Below, one piece after another: positions 21,895 to 34,384 of a DNA stretch of 64,000 bases. The position numbers were made by a program, and so were the translations under genes. This DNA comes from Lumnitzera littorea (lineage: Eukaryota > Streptophyta > Magnoliopsida > Myrtales > Combretaceae): positions 104,862,718 through 104,926,717 of the forward strand of contig JAMXBB010000004.1 of the NCBI GenBank assembly GCA_024138015.1, given 5' to 3'. Position 1 is the stretch's first letter; every line of letters starts with the position of its first letter. The notes below the pieces were generated by a model. It did not search any database. It worked only from the letters and a program-made list of their open reading frames with translations, and was not told where the DNA came from.

Positions 21895-24480
21895 TACATT
21901 ATCTTATTTAAATCACCAACAACGATTCACGGAAGGGCCATATTACAGACAACTACATGAAGCTGATCATAAAACTATTATTAGCATAATCTGGGTTGAC
22001 ATAAAACCAAGAGATTCACCTTTGTAATCCGCTGCCTACGTCCATTATCTTTGTACCTATAATATTCGCATTAGCTCTTGGTACTTCCACTTCAACATCA
22101 TTTGCCCCTCATTTCCGTGAGGAAAATGAGATGTACCCAAATTTTTGGATAAGGTGTTTTAAATTCTGATGTGGGTAGAACCTATAAAGTCGAGCGCACA
22201 ACGATTCTACAATGTACATTGACCGTAATGATTTGTTCTTTTTGTAATTTTAGGTTTTATGTTGAATAATAGTGGGATTTTTACGAGACTCTAGTAATTA
22301 GGATATGGAGAAATTATTAACTAGAAAATTCCAAGTTCCAACTAATAATCTAAACCAGCGGTTTGAAATTCTACAATTTGATATAACTCACAAATTTGTA
22401 GAAATCAAAGGTTTAACTTGATAATCTTGAAATTACACACGAGAAGATCTAGTTAAAGAAATATGATCGCCATAATCAAATGTAAAATCAAATCGATAGG
22501 ATGGAAGTGATTGGAGCAAAAATTAAATCTCTTAATTCATTTGGAAAAGTATCTTCAAGGACAGAGTCAAAGACTATAACAAAGGTAATGGCTGATTCAT
22601 TATTATAGAAAATGAAGAAAACATTTAAATACTAAACAACGGAAACCCTAAAACTAATGACAAAGATTAAAATAAATTAAACCAATAAATAAACAAAAAC
22701 AATTATAAAAATATGCAAAATAAAAGATACACCTGTCAACATGCCCTCATCACGGTCGAGTTGTTGGTCGTGTGCAATCTTTGTCCTTCAATTCCATGAA
22801 TAACATGATCATGCTGGCGTTTGTGAAGCATGTGTCTTTCAAGATGCTCAGGCACGTGGCCAAGTTGCCTGGTTGTTTATCTCTGGCTTTTATTTCCCCT
22901 ATTCCCCCTTCATCACGCCTTTTGGCTTTTATACTTCATAAAACTTCGAGGATATTTCTTACTTCATAAAAAATTGTTAAGAAAACAATTCGGTGTTTGA
23001 CTCACAAATATTGACTTATTATCTTATCTAATCAATAAATTCATATCTATATGTCACTATAAGTATATTATGTCAAAACTTTATTTAAAAGTAAGAATAT
23101 AAATATAAATGGCTTTCTAATATACAATACTACAATCTTTTTAGTTGATTTTTATAAAATTCTTTTGTGCAATAATATTTTTTCATATTCATAATATAAC
23201 TTATAAGTTAGTTACAATAAGAATAAAATAAATATCATTTTATTAGAGTTAAAATGCTAACAAATATTAGATCGGAAAATAATATTCTATTTTAAAAGGA
23301 GTGATTGGTTTTCTTAAAACTTTCTTTTAAGTAGAAGAATATTTTCCCCTACAAATGAAAACGTTCTTTTATTTAAGGACCCCTTTTAGTGAAATAAATA
23401 AGAAAAAGCAGAAAAAAAAAATTTATAAATATTTTTCTCGAAACAAACGGGCGTTAGTGAAGACACTTTCGTCTTCGTGAAGTTCGTTCATGCTCATGTC
23501 TTTGAAAAGAGACGGCCGGTAGTGCTTTCTTCCTTTCTGTTTACAGAAGTGCTTTTTCCATTTTTCATAGCACCTAAGAAGACTATACTTAATTTTAAAA
23601 TTCGACAGAAATTGAGGTTATGTGAATTATGCTGTGTTTCCATGTATAGAAGCAACGGCATTGTAAACTAAAGGTTGAATTGACACCGTAAATTTAATCT
23701 TCATAATGCTATGGTAAGCCCATATATCTATTATGTGATACATCCATTATTTATGGGTTGGGACAGCCGTGAAAGCTAATTAACTTGACTGAATTAATCA
23801 AATTGGTTAACATAATAAAGCTCAGATTTGTACTCATAACATCTCACTCTAATATAATATTAAATTTGGTTCTTATCACAGCATATCTCAAGTAGATACT
23901 TTCTGCGTATTATGCGAGATAAAGCACGCAAACTACATCGCAATGTAATGCTATTTCTTCGATCCAAATCCATCAAAACCAATTTTTAATGTAAAGAACA
24001 AGAAAAAACGTGTATTTAATGTTATTATCTTGAGTAAGAGTTTTCTCACTCTAGGATAATAGCAAATATGTAAAAATACATTATTTAAGCTAACAATTGA
24101 AATTCACGCATTGTTAGCTTATAAAGCGAGATATATAAAATTGTGAGAAAATTTTAATTAATTACACGAGGAACGAACCTCCTATATAACTGACTCATAT
24201 AACCATATTAGCTAAAAATATAAGTATCATATGCAAATATGCATACTTTATAACTCTTGATGTTTACATCAATCTTATTATCTTTTTGCTTATTTAAATA
24301 AAATGGTTGCATTAATTTTTCTAATATTTATTGATTTACCACCCCTAAAGATCTTTATCTAAAAAATAAAAAATAAAAACTTGTCTAAGCCGGGATGATA
24401 GCAATGTTAAAATAACCTTCTATTTCCAAAGATTTCAATCAAAAAGAAAAATGATTCATATATTTACAGTCTTAGGTTAT
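21895..24480. repeat. Duplicated segment, copy 1 (partner 54848-58374)
   Basis: The segment is similar throughout to 54848-58374, beginning with ATTATCTTATTTAAATCACC and ending with ACAGTCTTAGGTTA. It contains no recognised coding domain; the short frames at 22772-22969 and 23477-23671 have partly degraded counterparts in the other copy. It lies directly upstream of TNL promoter-like sequence, so it may be the distal upstream part of the duplicated TNL unit. An old transposon of unknown type is the alternative. Confidence 0.7.
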
Positions 24481-24498
24481 GAGATTGAAAAAGGAAAA

Positions 24499-24516
24499 GA
24501 GAGAGAGAGAGAGAGA
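24499..24516. repeat. (GA)n microsatellite
   Basis: Nine GA units in a row at the right edge of the duplicated segment. GA runs are common near plant promoters and can bind GAGA-type factors, but no role is shown here. Confidence 0.85.
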
Positions 24517-24574
24517 ATTTAAAGTGTCCTATTATCTTTTTTTATATATTTTTTTTTCTTTTCAATTAGTCTCA

Positions 24575-26920
24575 ATGGTTATTTGAAACGTGATATATAA
24601 AAGGAACCATATAAGTGTGAATAAATGGTAGAAACATGAAGATAGTGGAACAGGCAATGTTGACTAATTTGCTGAAAAAGTTAAATAGGCCATGAAATGA
24701 AATGGGAGGATATCGTCCTCACTCGCAAGCATTTTCTACGACAATATCATATCAATGACCCTTAACTTTTTGACTTGCAAGAAGCTCCATGCCCCACAGG
24801 AAAGTTCCCGGAAGTAGTCTTAATTGCTATCCATTATTGAAAACGGATTGCCCTGAACGCTCGTATAATGCCCTCGAATGTGGGATATGATAATCCGTCA
24901 TGTTTTCGTAGTATCTAGTTAGGTTTTATCTATCACCCCAAGATCTCTAACATTCAACTATTCTAATTGCCGACACTAACATAATTATGAATCTCCATAT
25001 TAAATGAAACATTGAATGACCCTCATACGTGTCATTCCAACATCAAACATCAGACTTGTCATGCCGAGACAGGACAACGAAGCAATAGTTTTCTATGAAA
25101 TTATAATGAGAGCAGGTTTGTCATCATTATCTCTAAATGAGTCAGCGAAAAGGATTCTGAAAGGAGCTTTTCCACCTAACCTAACCTCATTTACGTGCAA
25201 GAAAGAATCCCCACAGGAAATAAATGTTGTCAAGTTCATATGCTTGCTCTGTTTACTTTCACCTGATTATGGTCATCTCAAATTAATCACTGGAAAATTG
25301 CCTAGCTATTAGGGAGGATAAATGAATCAACAAAAATCTTGTGCTATTACTTTGGAGACTCAGGTATGCCCCTCATTGAAGAATACTATGAGCATGATAA
25401 CTAAGAACTGCAGGCTAAGAGAACTAGTTATACCACTAGTTACCATCAGCATGAATTTCATTCCCTAGGAGCAAGTCTTTATAAGCCAACTCTATTTCTT
25501 TTCTTGTTTGTTTTTGGTTAAACAAATAGAGACTGTTTGATCAAGACCATAGACAATATAATCATTTCTTCCATATGGCCCTCTAATTAGCAGAAAAGAA
25601 CCCTACAAGGATGAGAGGTGAAGGGTTGATGACAAGTTATAAGATCAATTCATTTAAGTGAATTAAAACTTTAAAGTAAGAAAGCCCCGTAATGTTAATA
25701 AAAAGAAAACTGATTCTTTTACAGTCAACTTGCTCACCCGATTTCCAAAATTTACCTAGAGCTTTTCCTTCCATTAAAGGAAAATAAATTTTAAGCGTTC
25801 TTCGCTCAGTATCTTCATCTCCGTATATTTTGCAACTAATAGCTTACATAGGATGGCTCTGTTTTGGAATTGATTATACTAATTCATGTGCTTCTGTGAA
25901 ATATCGGTGTGTTTAATTAGTAGTGAATTGCACTGTGAAATTAATGTTATTTGAAAAATCGTATTGAGTTGGTTGTATACGTTGGTTGAGTTAAATGCAG
26001 TTCATGAAGATAAGTTGTCTGGCGTAAGCTAAGGTGAATTGGCTTCGTTTTGAAATCGAAAAGTACTATTTCATGTAGTGTTATGGAATAGTGATGTTCT
26101 TCATGAAAATTAGGAATTTGATGTAATATACTAAGCCGTATAACAATGAACATTTTATTATTTGGCGAAATCAAAGATGCCAAATTAATGCATGTTTTCT
26201 ATTTCACTTTTTAATATGTGAGCTATCTATCCATAATGAAAATCCTTGTAAACTCATTTTAAGTAAATATTTCTAGCTTAGACTATTTGGTTCCATTGGT
26301 ATTATGATTACAAAAACAAATTTTGATTAAGCACCCCTCCATTAGCCTTTTGTTTCTGGCATTATGATTTTACTTGTAACTATAAATTTGTAGATGCTGG
26401 ACGACTTCCAGAGGCATTATTGCTTGTAGCTTTAGAAGAGATTTTAACAGAGGAGCTGCCAAATTTGCCCAACGTGGTATTTTTTTTTGTTATACTTTCT
26501 TTTCCTTTTGTTGGGAATCTATTGCAATTCTTTCAAGTTCAATAGCAGGATACATTATTGGAAAGAAATCCAATCATATGATTCCTCTTGCAATTGCATA
26601 GAGGTGCTTTTGGCATGCTGGAGTTTGCCACCACTGTGCATTCTCATTGGGGTTTTAAGTTGAATTCCTAATGTAAATAGAGAATGTCGAATAACAGTCT
26701 AATCCAACTTCCCGCATTATGTAAACGTAGAATATCGGCAAGGAATCGATTTAGGCTAGTAGTTGTCTCCATCTTCTTATAGGAAATGGTGGTTCATAGT
26801 TCGTAGCTCCCAGTTTGCATTTAGCAGGAACATGTGGTGTCGAATGAGAAAGTGGAGATAATTCTTCAAGACAATGCACTTCTAGAGTGTGTTGAATGAG
26901 AAAGTGAAGAAGAACTTAAT
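24575..26920 (+). pseudogene. Gutted TNL unit: promoter-like and 3'-flank sequence without a coding body
   Basis: 24575-24850 resembles the promoter of gene 2 at 26930-27110: both have TATAAAAGGAA, then GGCAATGTTGACT, TTGACTTGCAAGAAGC and a CCCACAGGAA block. About 900 bases later, 25728-26650 resembles the 3' flank of the TNL genes, with AACTTGCTCACCCG, a decayed version of the 41-nt micro-exon near 25810, and a TAGATGCTGG block near 26390. No TIR, NB-ARC or LRR sequence lies between, although a TNL body needs about 4 kb. The open frame 25016-25312 matches no NLR domain. It is best explained by deletion of the gene body. Confidence 0.55.
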
Positions 26921-27007
26921 AACCGTTTTAATTGAAACGTGTATTATAAAAGGAAACTCAAAATAAATAGATATGGTGGAAACACGAAGGCAATATGACC
27001 GGCAATG

Positions 27008-27020
27008 TTGACTTTTGACT
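27008..27020 (+). promoter_or_regulatory. Paired W-box-like sites of TNL gene 2
   Basis: TTGACT occurs at 27008-27013 and again at 27015-27020, about 250 bases before the ATG at 27265. Closely spaced W-boxes are the usual targets of WRKY factors in pathogen-responsive promoters. The surrounding block is conserved at about 24660-24800, where the two TTGAC cores are separated by an insertion. Use in vivo is inferred. Confidence 0.45.
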
Positions 27021-27264
27021 TGCAAGAAGCCCCATGGCCCACAGGAACGTTCCTGGAAGTAGTCCTAATGGCTATCCACCATTAGAAAGTCACCACCCTT
27101 ATCCGTACCCCTTCCGATATTTTCTTCTGCTAATGTTGATACCATTCATTTTATGTCTACTATTCTAGAGATATAATTGAAGATTTTGGTGGTATACCGG
27201 TCTAGCAATTGGCATATTGACACACAAGACCACAACTAGTGACATTGCTTCTTTTCATAGAACT

Positions 27265-30200
27265 ATGAATCCTCTCCCTGTTCTTGTTCTCACAGCACTC
27301 TGGCTGTTCTCACGAAGAAAAATGAAAAATCTCTCTACAACTACAAGCGGAACAGAAACGCCGGGTACGGATGATCCTCAAAATAGATCATACAGGGGCT
27401 TCGATGTGTTCATCAATTTTCGAGGACCCGACAGCCGCCACACCATCGCCGATGTTCTTTATGACAGCCTAACTCATGCTGGATTCCGCGTGTTCCTAGA
27501 CGATGAAGAGATCCGGAAAGGCGAGGTGATTGAAGGAGAACTGTTGAGAGCTATCACCAACTCAAGAATCTACATTCCCATTTTTTCCAAGGACTATGCT
27601 TCCAGCAAGTGGTGCCTCCGTGAACTTACCAAAATGATTGATTGTTGGGAGAGTTCAAACGGTGACCCGAAGAAAGTGATTTTGCCCATCTTCTACGACG
27701 TCGATGTTAGTAAAGATGTCAAGCTTCGATCAAAAGTGTACACCACTGCCCTGCAAAATCACAAGGATGAGCTCGGTGAAGTAGCTGTTAAGCCATGGAC
27801 GGACGCGCTTTGCAAGGTAGCCAGAATCAAGGGATGGAACTTGAAGGATCATGGGTAATGTTCATATATCCTTTTCCTAGTGATTGATTTTGGCCCTTTT
27901 AGGTTCATTCTTTAATTCCTAACTTGGACTGAAATATGTATGTTCTGTTCTGGTTCATACCTTGACAGCCTATGTGAACTTGCGGATCTTATCAAAGAAG
28001 AGGTTTTCAGTAAGCTCACACCACCTGAAGCTGTCCCTAGTTTGTCTGATCGCTTGGTTGGGATTGATAAGCCGATAGAAGATATTATGGTGTTGTTAGA
28101 GAAAGGATCTCCTGGTCTCCGGTTTATTGTGATTCATGGCATGGGCGGAATTGGAAAAACGACCCTAGCCGATGCTGTATTCAAGAGAATTTCTTCTCGC
28201 TTTCAAGGTGGATGCTTTCTGAGAGATGTCCGACGATCAGTGAGTGTCGATGACATGGTGAAGTTACAAGAGAAGTTATTATCAGATACTCTCAATCTTA
28301 ATTTTATCAAAGTATCTGATACTGATGATGGCATTGACAAGATAAGCAAAAGGTTACGTGAAAAAAAAGTCCTTATTGTCCTCGATGATGTGGATAAGCG
28401 AGATCATCTTCTAAACTTGGTAACTAAGTCCTATTGGTTCGGTCCCAGAAGTAGAATTATAATTACGACTAGGAACACTCAATTCTTGCCAATTAAAGAC
28501 AATAAAGAGTATTATTTCTATGAAGTGGGACAGATGGATGCTCACCATGCCCTTCAACTTTTTTGTCGGCATGCCTTTGAAAAGGATAGACCCCCACCTG
28601 AATTCTCTGATATATCGACCAAGATTGTTGACACTACAGGTGGACTTCCGTTGTCGCTCCAGGTCATCGGTTCTTCACTTTACAACCAAGATGATGTAAC
28701 ATGGAGGTTCAGATTGGAGAAGCTAAAGGAGGCTCCTCATAAGGATGTCCAAGAAACGCTAATGATAAGTTACCAGGCATTAGAGTATGAGCAACAACAG
28801 ATTTTTCTGGATATTGCATGTTTCTTCAACGATGAAAAGATGATAGATCCAATTTATTATTGGGAGGCTTGTAAATTCTACCCAGATAGCGGAATTAAGA
28901 TTCTTGTACGAAGGTCTATGATCAAGGTATACAGTGAGGGCAAATTATGGATGCATGACCAGTTGAGGGACCTAGGAAGAGCAATTTCCCAAGCAAAAAT
29001 GAGATGTTTAGAAAGCCAATCACCTGCAAGACCCAGCAGATTATGGTCTCCAGAAGTTGCATTGGATGTAGTGCGGAAACAAGAAGTATGTTGAGACAGT
29101 TTTATCTATTCTTTTCCTTTAGTTTTGCATCATAATTTACTCTCGCTAAAAAGTGCACGTACTTTGTTAAAAATGTCAATTTTTAGGTAGATGAGAGCAT
29201 CATCTCACTCAACCTTGGGGCTTTGGATGAGGATTTTTGTTTTGTACGTGAACAATTTGCACGGGCAGTCAACTTAAAGTTCCTCCAATTGCAAGGGGGG
29301 AACTTTGAGGGAGACTTCAAAAATGTTCTCCAACAGTTGATGTGGTTGTCTTGGTCCGACTGTCGAAGACTTGAAGAAGCCAATCTATGTTGCAAGAACT
29401 TAGTTGTTCTTAAGCTCTCCAGGTGTCAAATGGCTGAAGATTGGGGTGGATGGGGTGTTTTCACGGTATTAATCTTACTATGTATTTCTATTTATCATTT
29501 GTCTCAAGTTATTGAATGACATTTACTCTTCAACTCTAATACGATGTTTGCGTTCCATAGGAGTCCAAACATTTGAAAGTCCTGCATCTTGAACATTGCT
29601 GCGGTCTAACGAGAATCCCCAGCTTCTCTACTTTGATGCAACTAGAGAGATTGATACTCAGAGATTGCTTCAATTTGGTAGAGATTGACATATCCATCAA
29701 CAAGTTAAAGCACCTAAATTACTTAGAGATATGCAATGTTCAACTTAGACAATTGCATCCCTCAATTGGAGAGTTAGTACACCTGAAGCATTTGCGTTTG
29801 AGAGATTGTCTATGGATTGAAAACCTTCCAGGCTCCATTGGGAAACTAGTGTTGCTAGAAGAGTTGGAGATACATCATTTAGGAATAGAAGAATTACCTG
29901 ATTCTATTGGAGACCTCATTCATTTGAAAATTTTAAGGATAGAAGTTTGTCGAGTAAAGTACCTACCAGACACTATAGGGAGACTTCAATCACTGGAAGA
30001 GTTGTCACTAATGAATTCAGAAATAATTTCTTTGCCTGAAACCATTGGAAACCTTGAAAGGTTAAAGGTCATCAATGTGTCCCTCACTAATATAGGAATG
30101 TTACCAAAGGCTTTAATTAAGTTGGAGAATCTTGAGATATTAGAGGCTTCTTGTTGTTGGCAAATGGATGGCAATCTTCCCGAGGAAATTGGAAAGTTAT

Positions 30201-31084
30201 CCCGCTTGAGAATCCTAGACCTATCCTCAACTCCTATTAGTAGAGTGCCAACAACTATGAACCAACTTTCTCATCTTCAGGAACTTGATTTGCATGTGAT
30301 TCATGAGCCCCAAGAATTATCGAACCTTCCAGTGGGTTTAGTAAAGTTACATGTGAATTATTCGTCATTGGCGTCACACCAAGTACCTGATCTTTCAAAT
30401 ATGACTAATTTAGTTAAGTTATCGTTGCGTAATGGAGGTATTTTTGATGACTCCCACTCTACCTTGTCACCGTGTAACCAAACTCCCCAAATGGAGTGGC
30501 TAGCGAAGTTGACCAAATTAGAGGACTTGACGCTGGATCTTCCTGATCCCATCTTGCTTCCAACAGACTTGAGTTCCCTTTCTCACCTCGAGTCACTCGA
30601 TATTAATTGTTCCAACCTACGATCTCTGCCTTATCTTCCCTCAGGTCTCAATAAGCTGCATTTGGTTGATGTGAAATCACCAATGGACTGGCTACACTTA
30701 TCCAGCTTGAATAATCTATTCACTTTACATCTTAGCGGATGCTGTTTAAAAGAGATTAAGGTTGATTGCTTTGAACATCTCCATGAACTGTTCTTGAGGG
30801 ACTGTGAATTCCTTGAGAGAATATCCAATCTATCTTGCTTAAAGGAGCTTCAGAAGCTGCATATAACTGGTTGTCCACATCTAGTTGACATCGAAGGTGT
30901 GGAGGAACTGAAGTCTCTTCGGTCACTGGAGTTGGATAATTGTGCTTCCGCGCAAATGTTGGATGACCTATCAAGCTTGACGGAGGTGGAGGAAATGAGT
31001 TTTTGGAATTGGATATCCCGAGAAATTACACTCAATGGTGATGAGGAGGAGAGCCACTCAGAAGGATCTTCTATAAGTGGGTAA
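27265..31084 (+). CDS. TNL gene 2: TIR-NB-ARC-LRR disease resistance protein, L6-like, four exons
   Basis: Paralogue of gene 1 with the same exon plan: 27265-27854, 27969-29085, 29187-29465, 29561-31084, all GT-AG and in phase (1169 residues). A short hydrophobic N-terminus (PLPVLVLTALWLF, residues 3-15) followed by SRRK looks like a signal anchor; flax L6 is known to use such an anchor for endomembrane location. TIR occupies about 45-195 with WCLREL (putative catalytic Glu about 120). NB-ARC has GMGGIGKTT about 254-262, LIVLDDVD about 332-339, GLPL about 422-425 and MHD about 525-527. LRRs fill exon 4. The gene may end at TAA 31082-31084, or splice at GG/GTAAGG (31080) to the micro-exon, which would add only a few residues. 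All motifs are intact, so it is probably functional. Confidence 0.93.
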
Positions 31085-32960
31085 GGAGTTGCATGGCTAG
31101 GTGATGGTGTTCCTTTAAACGTTAGAGAGTTATGGTAAGAACCCTTAGATCATTACGATATTGATGAAAGAAAGAAAAAACAAATATTTAACCTGCAACT
31201 TGCTCACCCGGTTATTTTATGTTCCATATGCAGCTTCCCTTTTGTTAGACGCAAATGCATTTTGAAGAGCTCTTCTCTTTTGCAGCAATGCCTTCATCTG
31301 AAAATATTATGCAATTAAGTGCAAAGGTAAGATGGCTCTGTTTTGCAGCTGATGATACATCATGTACTGCTGCATAATATTACTGTTTTTAACTGGAAAA
31401 ATAGATGTTAATTGATAAGTAGTGTCTAAGGCATTACGTATGTTTGTTCAGTTTAATACGTCAGTAAATGTATTATTACTCGATGAAACAAAAGGTCCCA
31501 AAATTCTTTTCCTCTTTCTTGTTTTCCCCTTTCCTTCCAATTTCACTTTTTTAATATATGAGCTAGCTGTGTATATTGAAAATCTCTTTTAGTTATTAGC
31601 CAATTCAGGTCCATTAGTCTTGAGATTGTAATTTGTAATTCGAATACTTATCCCTGCATTGGCTTTTCGGTTTTTAGCATTGTACGATTTTGCTTTTATC
31701 AATATACTTGTAGATGCTCTTTGAAAGGATTCCAGTGGCATCATTAGTCAAGATGTATGTTGATTGTTTGTTATATTTTTGGATAAATTTCAGCGATGTT
31801 CCATGAAATTTATTAAAATTGTAAAAGCAGACGAAATTTCTAAGATAGCACATACTGATTCCGTGAAATTTCTTCTCCAACCCAGTCCTAAATCAATCTT
31901 TTGTGTCTATGTATTATCATGATTATTTATCAATGCCTATTCATCATATGATTTTTTACACATCAACTATTGAAACATCAATTAAATCAAGAAGACCCTT
32001 AAATTAGATGATGAATCCACTTGAAATAATAGTTACGTTTATATATTTAAACAATCATTAACTTTATCTTGCATTTGAAGACAAAATTTCTGGTATCCAC
32101 CATTATCGAGGGATATAAGTGCACTATTTAGAAATTCAAGATACCTGTTTAATTTTGACAATTTTCAGGCTGTATCATTATAATTTACCATGTGTATTCC
32201 CCCTTTTATTGGGTTCTTTTGCAATTGTTTCAAAATTGCTATTTGGATAGATTATCCAAAAGCATGCAAACATATGATTTTTCTTGCTATTCGTGTCAGA
32301 GATGTTTTTGGCCTGCCACCCTTTTTCCGCAAAGCGAGTTCACTTGGTGGTTTGCTAGGTTTTTTCCTTTTTGGACCAATTCCTATTACAATGAAGAGAG
32401 GAAAATTAATTTCTTTATACTAATACAGTAATATGGTAATAGTGCGCTCACTCAAAGTTTTAGAAAAGCTAATACTACTGGTTGTAAAAGATTTGATTCC
32501 TTGATTATACAATAGTATATTTTGTATCAAGTATTGTAAATAACATAACCCTCAGAAATGACTGATTTGTGAAAGGGTTCGGGCATAAATGAAAAGTAAT
32601 ATGAATGTTTCAAATTTTTACTGACTCAGAATATCAGTGGATTTGAAAGTTATGGTGTGCTAGGTTTATGGAGGTTGAAGGCCAGGCTTCTAAAATCATG
32701 AAATGATGTATTGCTTATTATATTAGGAGCATATGGTTGCATGAAAATATTTAGGGTAAAAGGAAAAGAAATTTATAAAAAACGATATGTAATGTTAGAA
32801 AAATTTTATTATCTCATCTATTTTTTTACAACACCAATTCAGTCTATAATCTGATTATTAAATATTTTATTATATCGACTTTCATAATCATCTCAACGAT
32901 TAAATCACGACTTAGATGGTCCCATTAATGGAACAGTAGAAGTTCTCATAATGCTAAAAT
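31085..32960 (+). other. 3' flank of TNL gene 2, repeated family
   Basis: Corresponds to the flank after gene 1 and to 25728-26650. Includes AACTTGCTCACCCGGTTATT at about 31198 and a GTAGATGCT block near 31711. The overlapping hydrophobic frames at 32190-32431 are partly matched by decayed sequence at 26500-26620 and 21430-21530 and look non-coding. Confidence 0.55.
31286..31326 (+). other. Putative 41-nt 3' micro-exon of TNL gene 2
   Basis: Lies between TTTTGCAG and GTAAGATGG, the same length and same splice sites as 6791-6831. If spliced to the donor at 31080, the frame would close at a TGA within this exon after about four more residues. Confidence 0.4.
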
Positions 32961-34330
32961 TTTCCAGTCTGTTTGTACTTGTAATGCCTTCATCAGCTTT
33001 GCTCTATTGGGTTTCTCTGAATTGTCAGGGCATATTGAGGAATTTCACAAGCCAATCTATGCTTACCTCATCCAGATCAGCTCCCTTATTACGATTCTTG
33101 ATTTGATTGAGTCAGATCAAGTTAGCACCGTAATGTAGAAGCATATGTTGGAAGAGTTATTATAGGAAAAGTTGTTATAAGAGACAGTGATATAATTGAT
33201 GTCATAAAGTTCAATTTTATTATTTTGGAGTATATGGCTTTATTTATGAAAGTATCTATCGAAGGAATGTCCTATTTTATGCTGCTTTTGTTTCAAGTAG
33301 GATAAGAGCCGATTGAGCAATATTATATATTCTGCTAATTTTATTTTAGAGAAGTTAAAGAGTCAAAGGTCTTGCATAGAAATCTAAAGGTGAGGTTCAT
33401 GATACATGGACTTGTTAATGCAAAAGGAAACAACTGAATTTAAAAATTTAACAATTCAGCATTAATTAGCGACGAAAGCTAATGGATTGAAACTACCTAC
33501 GTTGGAAATAATGAATGCATAAACAAATATGAAACTGCTATGATATTATCAAAATAGGAAAGTGGGTTTATGGACATTCTAATCAATTTAAAGAACTTTT
33601 GACCTATTTGCATAGAGTACGATATTTTTGATTCCCAAATATCCAATTGACTAATTAATTCTTTATAACGGACTTTGATAATTTCAATTTAAAAAAGTAA
33701 GAAACAAACCCCCGACCTCAAGAAATTGTGCATGCCTTTGACAAAACCCTTTGATAAGCCCCTCAAAGGTCTTCTTGGAGTGAAAAAAGCAAAAGCCATC
33801 TTGGCCTTAGGCACTTAAAGAAGGTTGGTTTAAGCCTTTGATCGAAACTCAAAGACAAAGACTCTTATTTGTTGCATGCATATTCTTGTCTCAAGATTAT
33901 TCAACAATTATGAGCTTATTAGGACAGTGTTATAGAAGGCAAAAACTGTGACAATGCTTTCATGTGAGTAGAAGGGTGAATGGCTTCTCCCCATAGTCAT
34001 AATATATCACTAAGCCAACCTCTTTGTTTTCCACTTCGGGAATTTACCAAAGGAACCACCAATATAGGCATTTAGTGCGAATGACATTAATTAGCTCTAC
34101 GTCCACCACGCACAGGACATGGTAGCTTTTAAGTTCATCCGGAGCTTCGCAATAATGTGTTATCTTATGATGTCATTGTTGAAGGTTCGTGGTTGGTAGT
34201 GGCAATGCACATCAATCATTTAAGTATGCACTAAATTAATTTACATTATATAAAGTGCAATAAGCAAAATTCTTCGAATAATAAGCAATGGAATTGGTTT
34301 TTGGACAATCACAAGATCCAAAGGAACTAG
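32961..34330 (+). other. Further copy of the TNL 3'-flank sequence
   Basis: Resembles 7425-8470 and 61000-61120: TTGTAATGCCTTCATCAGCT at about 32981, then CCAGATCAGCTCCCTTATTA and TACGATTCTTGATTTGATT near 33072-33108. No coding domain is seen. Its place directly after the gene 2 flank and before the LRR pseudogene suggests another duplicated unit whose front part is gone. Confidence 0.5.
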
Positions 34331-34384
34331 CTTAACTTAGAAATTTCAAATGATATTTACTCTTCATCCCTAAAGCCATGTTAT

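Noticed and set aside
25016..25312. 98-residue open frame in the gutted TNL unit
   Set aside because: No NLR or other motif is recognisable and there is no paralogous frame elsewhere in the window, so I did not call it a gene.
27217..27264. Upstream extension of TNL gene 2 to a TTG codon
   Set aside because: Plant genes rarely start at TTG; the ATG at 27265 follows directly and gives a sensible hydrophobic N-terminus.
32190..32431. Two overlapping hydrophobic frames that could pass for small membrane proteins
   Set aside because: They overlap in different phases and their counterparts at 21430-21530 and 26500-26620 are decayed, so no protein is conserved.
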